From contig NZ_WMBA01000021.1 of assembly GCF_009707865.1 (NCBI RefSeq), positions 41,924 to 105,923 of the forward strand: DNA of 64,000 nt, read 5' to 3'. A program made the translations under genes and the position numbers. This document shows, one piece after another, positions 14,501-26,500 of this stretch. The notes beneath the pieces were generated by a model. It ran no database searches. It was not told where the DNA came from and saw only the letters and a list, made by a program, of their open reading frames with translations. Each line of letters begins with the position of its first letter. Position 1 is the first letter of the stretch. The DNA is from Amycolatopsis pithecellobii (GTDB lineage: Bacteria > Actinomycetota > Actinomycetes > Mycobacteriales > Pseudonocardiaceae).

Positions 14501-17500
14501 CCGAGTCCGGCCGCGACGGGGCCGGGCACGGGATCAACGTGGTGCACAACCCGCGGACCGGTCTGGTCGACTTCTTCGACGGGGCCACCGGTGAGGCACT
14601 GGATCCGCGCGGTTCGGCGGAAAAGATCTGGTTCGTGGAGCTGCGTGCCGGGCAGGGTCTGTCGCTGCCGGATCTCAGCGATGTCGCTCCCGCGCCGGAG
14701 CGGCAAGGTGATCGCCCGCCGGAGCTGATCGGCATGCGCCCGGCGAAGCGTCTCAAGACGAACGCCGGTGACGCGGTCGTGCCGGACCACGCGGAGCGCC
14801 GGGACGGCGAACCGTCACCGGGGCCCGCCGAACACGACACCGAGATGCGCGACGCGGAGCCGGCGTCGCCGAGCTTCCAGTTCCAGGCGGTGGCCGACTC
14901 GGACGTCGCTCCGCTGGGGCCGCGCAATGCCCGCAACCAGGACGCGGTGGGCATCGTGGCGACGGCAACGGCGTCCACCGCCGACGACCTGCTGGCCATC
15001 GCGCGCCGGTATGCGGGCGGGTTCGGGCCGGGTTCACATGAGGGCCGGTTCGGCTTGGTGATCGGTCTGCACGACGTGTCCGGCAGCGACGCCCAGATCC
15101 GGCAGAAGATCCGCGACTTCGAGGCCGAGTGGGCGCGGACGGGCACGTTCCCGGTGGCCGTGGCCGGGATGACCTGGCAGGAGACGACCGGTGCGCCGGG
15201 CGGGGTGCCGGCCGAGGCCGTCCGCGGGACGCTCACGCAACATCCGTTGACGGCGCTGGTCGCCGGGATGGTCCGTGCGGAGGCCGGCGACAAGCCGGTT
15301 TACCTGCACACCGGCGATGCCGGTGCGGAGACGCTGGCCACCCGCGGTGGTCCGTTGTTCGACGCCGTGGACCACCTGGTGCGCGACGCCGGTGGCCGGC
15401 CGCCGGAGGTCATCAGCGGTGGTCGGCTGCCGCGTTCGGACGACGGTGCCGGCGGTGACCTGGCCGCGCTGCTGGATTCGGCGGTGCGGCAGGCGATGGC
15501 GGACGTCGATCCGCGCAGCGTGCGGTTCCCGGACCAGAACACCTTCATCCGCCTCGACGGTGCCGGGATTCCGGCGGACGGTGACTCGGTGGTCCGGGAC
15601 CGTGCTGCCGACCCGCGGGGTGAAGACGAGGATCTGGCGGTTTTCGAGCCGAGCCTGGCGGTGCGCACGGACGGTCAGGGTGCCGACGGCAGCCATGCGG
15701 ACAAGGCCACGTGGACCGAGCAGATCTCGCGGTACATCGCGGCCACGACGAAGTTCGATCCGGCGCTGGCGGCCAGTTTCGCGAACATCGCGTTCCAGGA
15801 CATCGGCACCGGCGGGGGAGTGCCGGTCCCGCGGGACCGCAACACGCTGATGGCGCGTCTGTCCCAAGAGGACACTGCCGCGATCGCGCGGGCACGGAAG
15901 GCCGATCCGAACTCGGTGGTGCGGTTGACCCGGATCGCGGTCGGCACGCGGGACGCGCTGATGGACGGGCTGCACCGGAACCGGGCGGGAAGCGCGGAAC
16001 CCGACCCGCGGACCGGGCAGCCGCGTGCGGACGCGGACGTGCTGGGCGTGACCCCGGAGCAGCTGGCGTCATTCCGTGCGCTGGGCGAGGACGCGCATCC
16101 CGCGACGGCCCGGTTCGTGGCTTCGCAGTGGGGTGTCGAGCCGAGCCAGGTCGTGGACCTGTCGGTGCGGCTCGGGATGGCGCCGCTCGCACTTTCCCGG
16201 CATGTGGGGGAGCTCGCCGACGGCGTGCTGCCGAAGGCGGCCGGGCACCTGCGTCTGGACCCGGCCGGTTCGGCTGTGCTGCACGCGCCACTGGTGGCCG
16301 TGGTCCGCGAGGCCCTGGCTCAGGACGGCCACGCCGGTGTCGAGCGGTTGAGCGGCGCGGACCTGGCGGAAGGTCTGCGGGACCAGCTGCGGCCACACGG
16401 TGTGCGGACGGTCGACGACGTCGTTTTCCTGGCCGGGACGGCGAAACGGCTGGGCTGGGGCGCGAACGACCTGCCGATGCTGGAGGCGTTCGGCAGGCGC
16501 CGTGGCGTGTCGTGGGAGCTGCTGCACGACGTGCCGGCCGATCTGGCGGACGAGCATCTGGGACTGGCGCGGGATGCGCAACGGTACGCCGACGCCGGTG
16601 ATTTCGAGGCGCTGGCGGGTCTGCTGAACCTGCCCAGCGGTGACGTGGTGCGCGCGGTGGCGCGGAAGCTGAACGTGGTGCAGCCCGCGGATCTGGTGGC
16701 GTTGCGGGACGACTTCCAGCGGGTGCGGGACAATGCCGATGTCCCGCCGAGGTACAGCGCCGACGAGCAGGCGGCGTACCTGGTGGACAACCTCAAGACC
16801 GAGGTGGCCGCACAGGGCGCCGATCTGGACCGTTACGTGGCGGTCAGCACCCGGCTGGGTTTCCCGGCGACCCTGCTGGCGGCGCTGACCCTGTCCGGGG
16901 CGCATTTCCGGCGGCTGGCCGCGGGATTCCTGGCCGATACCCAGCAGGTGCGCGAAAGCGACCGCGCGGTGTCCTATGTGGACATGCTGCGCCGGTACCG
17001 CGAAGAAACCGCGATACCCAACTCGGAAATCGCGCCCTACGATCCGTCGGGCAACTACACCGGCACTCCGGAAAACCTGACCGTCTCCTACGAGCTCGGG
17101 GCGTGGCACAAGCAGCGGCCGGGCCGGCTCATGGTGGCCGACGCCGGCCTCGCGCACACCCTGATCGCGTCCCTGCTCACCGACGACACGGGCAAGTCCG
17201 TGCCGGGCTATAGCGTGGCGGCCGGCGACGGAGTGAGCACGGGGATACCGGCAGGCGTGTTCTCCCACGCTCCGGAACGGCTCAACGCGTGGGCCGAACA
17301 CCTCGGGGTGGATCTCGCTCGCTTCACCGAACCGGCCCGGCACTCCCAGGCCGAGGTGCAGGCGCTGGCCCGGGCCGGACTGCCGGTCAAGCAGGTGGAG
17401 CAGGCGCGCGACAAGCTCGGCCGGGTTCCGATGGATCTGCTGGGCCTGGCCGAACGGCTCGGGGTCAAGCCGCTGTACCTGCTGCGGCTCGCGAACGCGC

Positions 17501-20500
17501 TGGAGACCGATCCGCGCCATCTGTCGTGGCTGGGCCCGATCTTCCGTTCGGCCGACTACAGTGACGCCGTCCGCTCGACGGTGCGGCTGGCCGGGTATCT
17601 GAAGAACCACGCGGAATTGGCGTTCTCGGCCGCCAGTGGCGAGGCGGTGCGGCTGCCGTGGATCGCCTGGTTGTTCAACCACACGACCATGGACCGCGCC
17701 GAAGCCGACCGGTGGATGAGCTCGTGGTGGGCCCAGCAGCTGCCCGGCCGGACCGCGAAGGAGATCGTCCGGCTGCTCGACGTCGTGCCGGGCCTTCGGA
17801 TCGCCGACATTCCCCAGCTCCTGGCCCAGACGGGGTTGGAGCGGACGGCGGACAATCTCGCGGCCTTGTGGCAGGTGATCTCCGGAGGCCGGCGGGTGCC
17901 ATCGGCCACGGAACTTTCGGCGGTGGCGGCGCAGGCGGGCGTGCCGCTCGCGAGTGCCCTCCGGGTCGTGCGTCAGCTGAGTGGCCGCCTGCGGGCGATC
18001 CTGCCGTTCCGCGATGTGCTGCACCAGCTGGCTGGCGGCGGTGCGGTGCGCGACCTCGACGTCTTCAACGCCACCGCCGCGGTCAGGGGTGCGGCCGCGA
18101 GGTTGCGTCAGCCGATCGAGCGGCTGTACGACTTCCTGGCCGAGCGGCAGCCGTCGCAGGCCCAGGTCAACGATCAGGCCTACCTGGTGGCCGAGGGCGG
18201 GCGCTGGATCCGGGCGCAGGATGGGGCACCGGCATCGGTCGACCACACGCCGATCAGCGGCAAGCCCTGGTATGACCGGGGCCGGCTGGAACGTCTGATC
18301 GACAGGGTCGGTGCCGAACACGAAGGCAGGATCGTCGCGCTGGCACTGGCGCTGGACCGGATTCCCCACAACGCGTGGATGGCCGGGACGGATCCGGCGC
18401 GGATCAGGGCGACGCGAGCGGAGATGCTGGACGCCTCCGTGCGGCTCAGGGCGGATCCGAAGGATCTTCGGGCCTTCTTGCTCAGCGAGCCGATCGACGG
18501 GCCCAAGTCGGGCCAGGCCACCGGGGATGTGCTGGTGACCGAGATCGTGGCGCGCTACCCGGCGTGGGAGCAGCGGATCCGTGACCGGTTCCAGCTCCCG
18601 GGCCACGTGTCGGTCGGCGACCTGTTCGGGAGGCTGCAGAACGACGGGCACACGTTCTCCTATCTGGAGACCATGTCACCGGACGAGGCGATCAAGGAAG
18701 CCCAGCGGTACGACCTGGCCAGCCGGCTGCGGGCGAACGTCGTCCATCTGCGGGTCTTCGAGCGCGAGGCGCCGTGGCTGGACCACGAGCGGTTGTACGA
18801 CCTGCTCGCGCAGCTGGGCCGGGAGCAGAACTTCGACAACTTCACGGAGCTGCGCGACTACAGCCGCAAGATCCGTCGCCTGCCCGATCACCTGCCGCGG
18901 GTGGCGGCCGAGCTGGGCATACCAGTGGACCGGCTCTACGACCACAGCCGCACCCAGGAGGCAGATCCCGATGGCCTGCGGATGTTCCCCGGCTTTGTCC
19001 GCCTCCTCACGAAACCGCAGTTACGCGGGAGCGAACTGAGCCGCCAGCAGGGTCGTGTCCGGCAGGTGATCGAGGGCCTGCAGAACAAGCTGGGCTGGTC
19101 CCGTGCGGACGTGTTCCGGTTCATCACGGACACCCAGCCGAGGCTGAGGGACCTGGATGCGGCGATCAAGGTCGCCGACAACGCGCTGCCGTGGCGCCAA
19201 CAGACGGCGAACGGGCTGCTGAGGACCGCCCGGCAGTGGGGCGACACCAACGACGTCACCACCGACTACCTCGCGCTCGTCCGCGACTCCGTCCCCGGCC
19301 TCAGCGATTCCGCCGTGATGAAGCGGCTGATCGATCGGGAGGGACTGCAGGAAGCGGCCCGCTCCATCGGCCCGCACCGCGTGCCGGACATGCTGATGCA
19401 CGCCCTCAGGACGGGCTGGTCTCCTCACGACCTCACGAAGCCCGCCGACGAGCTCGGTATCGAGCCCGCGCTGCTGTACGACCTGGCCGCCAAGCTCGGG
19501 GTCGACCCGAACGAGGTCGTCGCGTTCGTGCACTCGAACGGCCCGGCGGTCCGCAACCGTGCCGGTGACTTCGACGAGTTCGCGGTGCTGCGCCAGTTCC
19601 CGGCTTGGGCGCGGGAACAGCGGGAGCGGCTCGGCCTTGGTCCGAACCACCAGCTCGCCGCGGTACTCGAGCACGTGCGGAGCGGGAAGAGCGCAAAGGA
19701 ACTGCAGGACAACGCGACCCGGACGGTGCAGGACGCGACGCCTGCGGAGATCGAGAAGATCCGGGACCAGCTCGACGCCCGGATGGAACACCGGTGGATG
19801 CCCTGGCTGAACAACTGGGCGGATCTGGCGAACGGTAATGCGGCGAGCTGGGAACTGCACGGGATCGTCAAGGATCGCGACACGATGCGCTGGCTCGACT
19901 TCAGCCGCGTCGTCAGTGCGATGGAGGAGCTGGGCCTGCCGGCGACCTTCGTGAACTTCCGGACCATGGCCCGCGGCAGCTACCACGCGGGCCGGGTCGT
20001 CGACGATCTCGGGCGGGCGGCCGCCGCGGCGGGGCTGCCGTACCGGGTCGCGTTGCGGCTCATGTCCGAGCTGGGGGCCGACCCGTGGGCGCTGTCGTCG
20101 GTCAAGCATCTGATCCGCAGCAGCCACGGGATCGACCCGGCCGCAGTGGGCAGCAGCGTCGGGTATTACAGCCTCCGCACCGAGATCATCGACCGGGCCG
20201 CTGCGATGAGCACCCGCCTCGGCTTGGGCCGCGACGAGGCGTTCCGGTTCCTGGCGGCCGTGCGGCCGGACCCGGAGCAGATGCGGCACTGGCTGCGCGA
20301 CGCCGGCCAGCTCGCGGCACACGGCGGAATGCCGGTTCCGGACCTGTTCCGGCTGGCCACCAGGTTGAAGGCCGCTCCCGACGAGGTGGCCCGGTTCGTC
20401 CAAGTCCAGGGGCAGGCACTGCGTGGCGCCGACGGTGCCGTCGATCCGGCACTGGCGGCCCGTGACTATCCACAATGGACTGCGCAGCGACCGGACCCGC

Positions 20501-23500
20501 GCGTTGCTGTCGGACCGACGGTGCCGTTGGATCAGCACAAGCTCGACACCCTGCTCGGCGCGATGAGCACCGATCCGCGGGTCTTCGATCAGGCACGCCG
20601 GGTACTGGCCGCGTTCAGCACGGAAATAAGGCGGATTCCGGACGATCTTCCCGACGTGGCCGCGACGTTGAGGGTGGACCCGACGCGGCTCTATTTCGCC
20701 GCTCGCGCGCTGCGCATCGACCCGGCGCAGGTGGGCATGTTCGGCGACCTGATCGGGGCCTTGCGGCAGCCGCTGGAAGCCGGTCCCCACGGCCCGCAAG
20801 AGCCGCCTGCCGTGCGGGCCGCGGTCGAGCGGATCGATGACTCGGTGCGGTACGTCGCCGCGGGGCTGGACTGGCCACGGCAGGACCTGTTCCAGTTCAT
20901 GCGGGAGACCGGGACCTCGCCGGACGAGCTGGGTGCCGCCGCCCAGTCCATGGCGAACGGCATCCGCCATCCGTTCTTCGACGCCGCCTGGCGATGGGGC
21001 ATGGCGAACGGGATGCGGCCGGACTACGTGACGGTCTCGGCGAACTGGGACCGGCTGCGGGCCGGCACGGGCACCACCGATCCCGCGGAATTCCGTGATC
21101 TCCGTGGCGCGTGGTGGATCGATCGGGACCAGCTGCGCCACGCGGTCGACGCGGCCGGGTTCGACCGGCTGCGGGATGTCCTGCGGCTGACCCGGTTGAC
21201 CAGCCGGGCGCCGGGGGATCTGGGTGGCTTGTCCCGTGAGCTCGGGATGTCCCCGGATCTGCTGGTGAACGTGGCGACCGCGGTGCGGGCGGACCCGGCG
21301 GACGTGGCGGCGTTCGTACGCGCGAATCCCGGTGTGGTGCGCGATGGCCGGACCGGGGCGGTGCTTCCGGACAAGGTCATGGCGAGGTATCCGGCTTGGG
21401 CGCAGGGGCTGCGTACCAGGCTGCGGTTGCCGGCGAACATGTCGATCGCGGTGCTCGACGTGGCGTTGCGTGGCTCTGGCCATTCCGGCCTCGGTGCCCT
21501 CGCGCGGATGACCGACGACGCGGCGCGCGCGGTTGTCGAGCCGTTGCGGGAGCAGCTGGCCGACGAGGTCGTGCGGCGGTGGGCCCCGCGGCTGGGGCTG
21601 GCCGACGAAACCGTCCGGCAGGATCTGCTCGAGTCGCCCGCACTGGACTACAGCCGCATGGTGGACGTACTGGGGTCGTCCGCCGTTTTCCCGCCGACGC
21701 CGGAGCACCTGACCCACCTGTACACGCTGAGCAAGGCCATCCACCGGGCACCGGACGAGCTCCAGCACGTGGCGGACCAGCTGCGGATCCCCCTCGAGCA
21801 TGCCTTCGTGCTGGTGACCTCGCCAGGGCTCGTGATCGACCCGCGAGCGCTGCCCTACTTCTCCGACGCGATCGGCGCCGGCAGCAACGGGGCCACCGAT
21901 CTGGAAGCCCTCGGGAAGGCCATCGACGATGTCGGTGACCGTCTTGGCCTGACGAGGCTGGAACTGTCCCGGTTCCTGGCGGAACAGCAACCCACCCGGG
22001 AACAGCTGGCGCAGCTGACCGCGCACGACCAGTCGGTGCGCACGTGGGCGGCGCAGAACGGCGTGCCGGAGTATGTCGCCGCGGCGAGCGCGGAGTTCGA
22101 GCACCTGCGCAGGCAGGACCATTTCACCGCGGGCGGATTGCGGCGCCTCGTCGACCAGTTCGGCGAGGACAGCCTGCCGGCGATCCTGGCCCTGACCCGG
22201 GTGATCCAGCGGCTGCCCGACGATATCGGCCGGCTGGCCCGGAACGACACCATGCGGCCGCGCGACCTGTTCGTGGCATCGCTGAAACTGGGGGTGGATC
22301 CGAAGGACCTCGAGGCGTTCGTGCTGTCGAGCGCCGACCTTCCCCGGCATCCGGATGGTCCCGCCGTGCTCAAGGATGTCGTGGCGCGGTACCCGGACTG
22401 GGCGGCCCACTACCGCCGGCGCCTCGGACTGGGGCAGTACGAGCCGCTGTCCATTGTGTTCGACGACATGTTCCCGCTGGGCGAGACCTTCGCGAACTTC
22501 GACGCCACCGTGGACAACGCCGTTGTCCGGGCACAGTTCGGCCACCTGCGCGCCGACCTGGCCGAGGCGGGCACGCGCGTCGCGGCCGGCGCGCCGCACG
22601 TCCAGGACCTCGCCAAGTACGGGTATGCGAGTTTCGCCCTGCCGGGGCTGGCGGGGGTCAACAAAGCGAACTACGACACCGGTCTGCGTGACTACCTGAT
22701 CAACTGCCTGCTGGCGGTGGTGCAGACGGCCAACAGCATCAAGGCGATGGTCGAGGGACGGCCGGCGAACTTCGCGGCGCCGGGGGTCTCGGACTTCGGG
22801 CCGACGGTGGCGCTCGAGCGTGCGGTCGGTTCGCCGGTCAAGCCGATGGAGGGCGGTTACGACGGTCTGCGGGCGCATTTCGAGGCGCTGCCGGAGGGTG
22901 CGCAAGGCCTGCTGATCACGCCCTCCGATCAGGACGGCGTGGCCCACGCGATCAACGTGGTGCACAACCCGCGGACCGGTCTGGTCGACTTCTTCGACGG
23001 CGTGACCGGTGAGTCCCTGGATCCACGGGGCTCGGATGTCCCGGTGTGGTACACCCGGCTGCCGGATCTGCCCGCCGGCGAGTCGTTCCCGTTGCCGGAT
23101 CGGGATCGCACCGGCCCGGATCCGCGCGTGGAAGGCGACCGGCCGCCGGAGCTGCTCGGGATGCCGCGCCGCTCGAAACGGCGCAGGCTCAACACCGGTG
23201 AAGCGGTCGTGCCGGACGACGCGCAGGAATTGCCCTTGCGCCAGGGCGGCGGCGAACCGTCCGGTTCGCGCGCCGACGACGACAGCGAGCCGGACGACGG
23301 CACTTTCTGGCGGACGCTGGCGGGCTTCGAGTTCCGGCAGGCCGGGGACGGCACCGTCATCGGTTCGCTGGGGGAGCGCACCGCCGCCAACCGGGAGGCG
23401 GTGGGCATCGTGGCGACGGTGCCGGCGTCGACCACCGACGACCTGCTGAGCATCGCGCGCCGGTATGCGGACGGGTTCGCGCCGGGTTCGCACGAGGGCC

Positions 23501-26500
23501 GCTTCGGGCTGGTGATCGGCCTGCACGACGGCCCTGGCGGCGCCGGCCTGATCGAGCAGCGGATCCGGGACTTCCAGGCCGAGTGGGCGCGGACGGGCAC
23601 CTTCCCGGTCGCCATCGCCGGGATGACCGGCCAGAACACGCGCACCGGCGGGCCGGTGCCCGCTGAGGTCGTCCACGCGGCGCTCACGCAGCACCCGGCG
23701 ACCGGGCAACTCGCCGCCATGGTCCGGGATCTGGGCGGTGACAAGCCCGTTTACCTGCACATCGGGGATGCCGGGGCGGACGGGTTCGGCACCCACGGCG
23801 GTCCGTTGTTCGACGCCGTGGACGTGGTGGTGCGCGACAGCCGCGGCGTGGCGCCGGAGGTGGCCCGCGGTGGTCTCCTCCCGGAGGAGGGCGAGGCCGC
23901 CGGGACCGTGGCGGAGTCCGGCAGGCCGCCCGAGGTGATCACGGGTGGTCACCTGGCGCGCCCGGAGGACGGTGCGGTCGCGAACGCCGCCGCGCGGCTC
24001 GACCTGATGGTGCGGCAAGCGATGGCCGACATCGACCCGCGGAGTGTGCCGTTCCCGGCGGGGAACACCTTCATCCGCATCGATGCCGGGGAAGACGGGA
24101 TTCCGGTCGACGGTGCGTCCGCGGTCCAGGACCGTCGTCGCCAGTGGCAGGGCGACGACGCGGCCATCGCGGTCTTCGACCCGAACCTGGCGCTTCGCAC
24201 GAGCGGCCAGGGCGCCGCCCCGGCCGATGTGCTGAGCGTGCCGGGCAGCCAGGCGAACAAGGCGACGTGGACCGAGCAGTTCGCGCGGTACATCGCGGCC
24301 ACCAGCAGTCTCGACCGGGGGCTGGCGGCCAGTTTCGCGGATGTCGCGTTCCAGGACATCGACGCGGCGGGAGAGGTGCCGTTCAGGCGAACATACGGCT
24401 ACCTGGAATCGGGTCTTACCCGGGCGCAGCGGGAGGCGATCGACGCTGCCGCGATGCAGGATCCGGCTGCGGCCGAGCGGTTGCGGAACCTCGCGCTGGA
24501 GACCCGCAACGCGTTGATCGACGGGTTGCGGCGCTACCGGGCCGGTGCCGCGGAACCGGTGCCGGAGCCCTCGCGTGCGGACGACGCGGTGACGCGCTTC
24601 GCGGCTTCGCGGCTGGGTAGCCAGCCGGGCGAGGTCGCGGAGCTCGCGGCGCGGCTCGGTGTGGCGCCGCTCGAGCTGTCTCGGCGGGTCACGCAACTGA
24701 CGGACGCCGCGGCGCCGAAGCTGGCCGCTTATCTGGGGGTGGACCCGGCCGGTGCCAAGGTGCTGACCACGCCACTGGTGGGTGTGCTGCGGGATGCGGT
24801 GGCCGAAGCCGGATTCACCCGTGCCGAGCGGCTCACCGGGGCGCAGCTGGCGGAGCGGGCGCGAGTCCGGTTGCGCCCGTTCGGAGTCCGGACGGTGAGT
24901 GACATCGGTTTCCTTGCCGGGTTGGCGGACCGGCTCGGCTGGGGTGCGGACGATCTGCCGCTGGTCGAGTCCTTCGGCAGGCGCCGGGCGGTGTCGTGGG
25001 AGCTGCTGCACGACCTGCCGGCCGAGCTGGCGGACCGGTATCTGGCGCCGGCGCGCGAGGCGCAGCGGTACGCCGACGCCGGTGATTTCGACGGGCTCGC
25101 CCGGGTGCTGAACGTGCCGAACGGTGACGTGGTGCGTGAGCTGATGGGCCTCCTGCCGGTGGCGCGGCCCGCGGATCTGGTCGCGTTGCGGGAGGACTTC
25201 GCGCGGGTGCAGGCTTCCCCCGAGTTCGTTGCGAAGACCACCCCCATCGGGCATGCGGCGGAAATCAAACGCCTGCTCGAAGCCGACCTGACGTCGCTGG
25301 GTGCCGAGCTCGGTCGTTACGTGGCGGTCTCCACCCGGCTGGGCTTCCCGTCGATCGTGCTGGCGACGCTGGCCCGCTCCGGTCCCCATTTCCGCATGCT
25401 GGCCGCGGCGTTCCTCGCCGACACACCCGAGCTGCGGGAAGCCGACCGGGCAACGGGCTATGCGCAGCTGCTGCGCCAGTACCGCAGCGGCAACTCCCGC
25501 TCGGACGCGACAGGGACCGACCCCTACGATCCGCACGGCGACTATCGCCCCGACGACGACGTGGAAGAGCCCGACCTTGCGGGGGACCTCGGCCTGTGGC
25601 ACCGGCAGCGGCCGGGCCGGTTCCTGGTCGCGGACGAGGGCTTCGAATACGCGCTGTCCGCGGCGCTGCTCGCGGGCGGATCGGACCTGGGCACTCCGGG
25701 CTTCAGGGAGGCCGCGCTCGTTCCCGCACACGAGGGCTTGCCCGCCGACGCGCGGCTGGCGACGCGCGAGAACCTGGCGGAGTGGTCCCGCCTGCTCGGC
25801 GTGGACGTGCCGGGGCTGCTCGATCCGTTGACATTCGGCGCCGCCGACGCCGACGCACTGCGCGCCGCCGGGCTCGACGACGACCTCGTGGCGCAGGTCA
25901 GCGCGCGGTGGGGCCGGGTCCCGGCGGATCTGGCGAAGTTCGCCGGGCGTCTCGGGGTCGATGCGCCGTATCTGCTGGAGCTCGCCGATGAGATGGACGC
26001 GGACCCGCGGCACCTGACGTGGCTCCGCCCGATCCTGCATTCGCTGGACTACGGCCGTACGCAGCTGCCCGCTGCCGAGATCGCCACGTACCTGGGTGAC
26101 CACGCCGAAGCCTCGTTCGATGTGGTCCAGGGTGAGGATGTCCGGCAGCCGTGGATCTACTGGCTGTTCAGTCAGGCCGCGCACGAGCTGGACGCGGCCG
26201 AAGCCGACCGGTGGATGAGCCATTTCTGGGCTCAGGAGCTCCCCGACCATTCCATGGCCCAGGTCATCGAGCTGCTCGACAACGTCCCCGGCTTGCGCAT
26301 CAATGACCTCGCCGACCTGTTGAACACCATCAACGTGCCGTGGAACGACGGCACCATCACACACCTGTGGAACATCGTGTCCACGACCCGGCGGCTCCCA
26401 AGCGCCGAGGACTTCTCCGACGCCGCGGTGCGGGCCGGCGTGACCGAGGCCGAGATCCTGCGGGTCGCGGGTGCGTACCGGGTGCCGCCGCGCGCGGTCC

